16,190 nt of DNA. Source: Syntrophobacterales bacterium (GTDB lineage: Bacteria > Desulfobacterota > Syntrophorhabdia > Syntrophorhabdales > WCHB1-27). This document shows positions 14,372 through 16,190 of the stretch, piece after piece. The stretch is taken from positions 1 to 16,190 of the forward strand of contig JADGQN010000060.1 in assembly GCA_017881765.1 (NCBI GenBank). Reading direction: 5' to 3'. The notes under the pieces are model-generated. The model did no database searches and was not told the DNA's origin. It saw only the letters and a program-made list of their open reading frames with translations. Each line of letters opens with the position of its first letter. Within the stretch, counting starts at the first letter, position 1. A program made the translations under genes and the position numbers.

Positions 14372-16019
14372 AGAATTCTTTAAAATCCTCTTCCTCCATG
14401 GGAATCAGCTGCTCCGGCTTCAGCTCCTTCTGCTTATGGTACGCACCTGTCCGCAATCCTGTACCCTTTGTTTTTTTGGCCAGTGCTACAAGGGTCTTTC
14501 GAACAGCGCCGTCAGGTTGACGACTCACGGTTGACAGAGTGTCTTCATCCTTTCCGGTAAGACCTTGTTTCGGTGAACCCACGCTGTTGCCCCTTCCGCC
14601 CACCAAGACTACGAGCTGATTGATAAACTCTTTCATTAGCTGCGCCTGCGCATTCATCTGCTCGGAGGCAGAGGCTGACTCTTCCGCACTGGCCGCATTC
14701 TGCTGCACCACCTTGTCCATCTCCGAAACCGCGTTGTTAATCTGCTCTATACCCTGGGCCTGTTCCTGAGAAGCTGCCGTGATCTCGTCGACCAACTTAC
14801 CCACTCTCTTCGCTCCTCCTGCCACATTGGCAAAGGCCTCGTTTGCCTTCGCTACCGTATCTGAGCCGTTCTTGATCTTCTTTACCGTGCCCTCGATCAG
14901 CTTGGACGTGCTCTTGGCAGCCTCCGCTGCCCGCATCGCCAGGTTCCGTACTTCATCGGCTACCACCGCAAATCCTGCCCCTGCATCTCCGGCACGAGCC
15001 GCTTCCACTGCCGCGTTTAACGCGAGAAGATTTGTCTGGAAGGCTATCTCATCGATTGTCTTGATGATCTTGGCCGTCTCTTCGCTGGCGGCGGAAATCT
15101 CCTGCATCGACTGAGTCAGTTCTGTCATCGACCGATTGGTGCCATCCACGACCTTGCTCGTCTCCGTCATGAGGATGTTGGCCTGACTGGCATTGTCCGC
15201 ATTCTGCCGGGTCATGGAGGTCATCTCCTCAATGGAGGCCGAAGTCTCCTCCAATCCTGCCGCCTGCTCAGAGGCGCCTTCGGCCAGAGATTGGCTGGCT
15301 GAGGAAACCTGCGAAGCGGCTGCGGCAACCTGGTCAGCGCCATCGGCCATACCCTCAATGATGCGATTGATAGGCCGGGAAATGGAAAAGGAGAGGAAAA
15401 TCCCAAGAGCTAAAGCAAGGAGGGTGCCGACCCCCATACCAATCAACGATATGATTTTGGCACTATGAGTCTGGATTTGGGTTGCATTCTTTGCCTCCGC
15501 GACATGGTTTTCTACTTTCGGGATGATCTCGCCAAAGATGGTTTGAACATCCTTCAGGCTGCTGCTTGTTACGGTTCCGTAATAGGTTATTGCCTCCTTA
15601 CGATATTCCTTTCCCCTTTTAAGTAGCCTTTCCAATTCTTTTGCCGAATCGTGCAACTTCTTATGGGGCTCTTCTATCTTTCTCAAGAGATCACTTATCC
15701 CCGGAATTTCAGCTTCAACTTTCTTTCGATCCTCGCCGTAATACCACTTGCCGAACGCGCAATTGTGGTCATCTGTCTCCACGCCCAGTTCTGTCATATT
15801 TTCGTTTCTTTGAAATTCCCCCACCTTTCTCGCCCAAACAAAGTGGTCAACCTCCCTCTGGACTAACTGCTTGGCAATGCTCTCCGCGCGATTCATTCTT
15901 TCGCCACTTTTCATTGCAGTGGAAATTCCGTTCCAGCCAACAAGTCCCACCACCAAAACAACGGCAGCTACGATTAAGAATCCCCCTATCAACTTTGTAG
16001 TCAGCTTCATGTTTCTCAT
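14370..16019 (-). CDS. Methyl-accepting chemotaxis protein with CZB-like zinc-binding sensor region
   Basis: Membrane chemoreceptor of 549 residues. Membrane helices are at about 8-30 and 189-212. Between them lies an extracytoplasmic region of about 155 residues with H59 (DHFVW), C87 (NCAFGKWYYG), H119 and H123 (EPHKKLH). This is the three-His, one-Cys arrangement of the CZB zinc-binding domain, which is best known from cytoplasmic receptors. A short HAMP-like segment (SISRPINRIIEG) follows, then the signalling hairpin with its tip at EIAFQTNLLALNAAVEAARAG. A linker of about 75 residues ends in DFKEF, matching the CheR-docking pattern x-[HFYW]-x-x-[HFYW]. GGGGAGGT stands 8 bp before the ATG at 16019. 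The signal sensed (zinc, or an oxidant acting on the zinc-thiolate as in other CZB proteins) is inference. Confidence 0.95.
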   Translation of the reverse strand: MRNMKLTTKLIGGFLIVAAVVLVVGLVGWNGISTAMKSGERMNRAESIAKQLVQREVDHFVWARKVGEFQRNENMTELGVETDDHNCAFGKWYYGEDRKKVEAEIPGISDLLRKIEEPHKKLHDSAKELERLLKRGKEYRKEAITYYGTVTSSSLKDVQTIFGEIIPKVENHVAEAKNATQIQTHSAKIISLIGMGVGTLLALALGIFLSFSISRPINRIIEGMADGADQVAAAASQVSSASQSLAEGASEQAAGLEETSASIEEMTSMTRQNADNASQANILMTETSKVVDGTNRSMTELTQSMQEISAASEETAKIIKTIDEIAFQTNLLALNAAVEAARAGDAGAGFAVVADEVRNLAMRAAEAAKSTSKLIEGTVKKIKNGSDTVAKANEAFANVAGGAKRVGKLVDEITAASQEQAQGIEQINNAVSEMDKVVQQNAASAEESASASEQMNAQAQLMKEFINQLVVLVGGRGNSVGSPKQGLTGKDEDTLSTVSRQPDGAVRKTLVALAKKTKGTGLRTGAYHKQKELKPEQLIPMEEEDFKEF

Positions 16020-16073
16020 GCCGTGCTACCTCCCCTTTCCCCGTGATGATTATCTCGTCTAGTGATGGGTCCA

Positions 16074-16190
16074 CTATGCTGCTCTGTCAAGACCAGGAAT
16101 CCCTTGATCGCCCAGTACTTTGTCGATATCGAGCAGAATCTTTACCCCTCCATTCATCTTGGCCATGCCGAGGATATAATCCGTTGCCAG
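16074..16190 (-). CDS. cheW: CheW coupling protein, C-terminal part (cut by window edge)
   Basis: The last 38 codons of a minus-strand gene are visible before the TAG at 16074-16076. The translation includes TDYILGMAKM and GGVKILLDIDKVLG, the typical last strands of CheW, which links receptors to CheA. A second possibility is the CheW-like end of a CheV or CheA, but the short tail after LLDIDKVL favours CheW. It is 54 bp upstream of mcp and is probably part of the same operon; the promoter and first genes lie beyond the window. Confidence 0.85.
   Translation of the reverse strand: MATDYILGMAKMNGGVKILLDIDKVLGDQGIPGLDRAA

Noticed and set aside
14779..15468. Plus-strand open frames opposite the receptor gene
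   Set aside because: Alanine/serine-rich shadows of the MCP coiled coil, with no independent start signals.

Overview
The window (16,190 bp, about 53% GC by eye) looks like a chromosomal piece of a strictly anaerobic, motile or surface-sensing bacterium. Gene content (2-oxoacid:ferredoxin oxidoreductase, a hydrogenase-type NADH/flavin module, a CheX/CheD chemotaxis cluster with an HDOD protein) fits a syntrophic or fermentative member of the former Deltaproteobacteria (Desulfobacterota; Syntrophorhabdus-like is my guess). Taxonomy is inference from gene content, not from a marker gene.

Left part (1-2010): on the minus strand lie a decayed C-terminal fragment of a tyrosine recombinase (7-306), a tRNA-Arg(ACG) gene (429-501) and purM (506-1549). 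The tRNA starts 4 bp after purM, and the integrase remnant sits on the 3' side of the tRNA, as expected for an old element integrated there. purM and a plus-strand GYD-domain gene (1666-2010) are divergent, with good back-to-back sigma70-type promoters. The purM promoter would start transcription almost at its ATG.

Middle part (2115-7662, plus strand): a tight six-gene operon porD-porA-porB-nuoE-nuoF-(small NuoG-like) behind its own promoter. The first three encode the delta, alpha and beta subunits of a 2-oxoacid:ferredoxin oxidoreductase. The last three encode a HydC/HydB-type NADH/FMN diaphorase plus a short iron-sulfur protein. The gamma subunit is absent, and PorD has Ser in place of one cluster ligand. 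Spacing (two 4-bp overlaps, then gaps of 8, 2 and 15 bp) suggests one complex that oxidises a 2-oxoacid and delivers electrons to NAD+, possibly with electron bifurcation or confurcation. This is the most unusual system in the window.

A 224-bp spacer (7663-7886) between convergent operons is almost wholly an imperfect inverted repeat built from short degenerate units.

Right part (7887-16190, minus strand): a chemotaxis operon in transcription order cheW (partial, at the window edge), mcp, cheX, cheR, cheD, HDOD, cheB, cheY, cheA. The receptor has a CZB-like zinc-binding motif between its two membrane helices and ends in a CheR-docking-type pentapeptide, and the CheR carries the matching loop. 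Adaptation (CheR, CheB, CheD), signal removal (CheX), kinase and response regulator are all present, so the cluster encodes a nearly complete pathway. No flagellar or pilus genes are visible to show its output.
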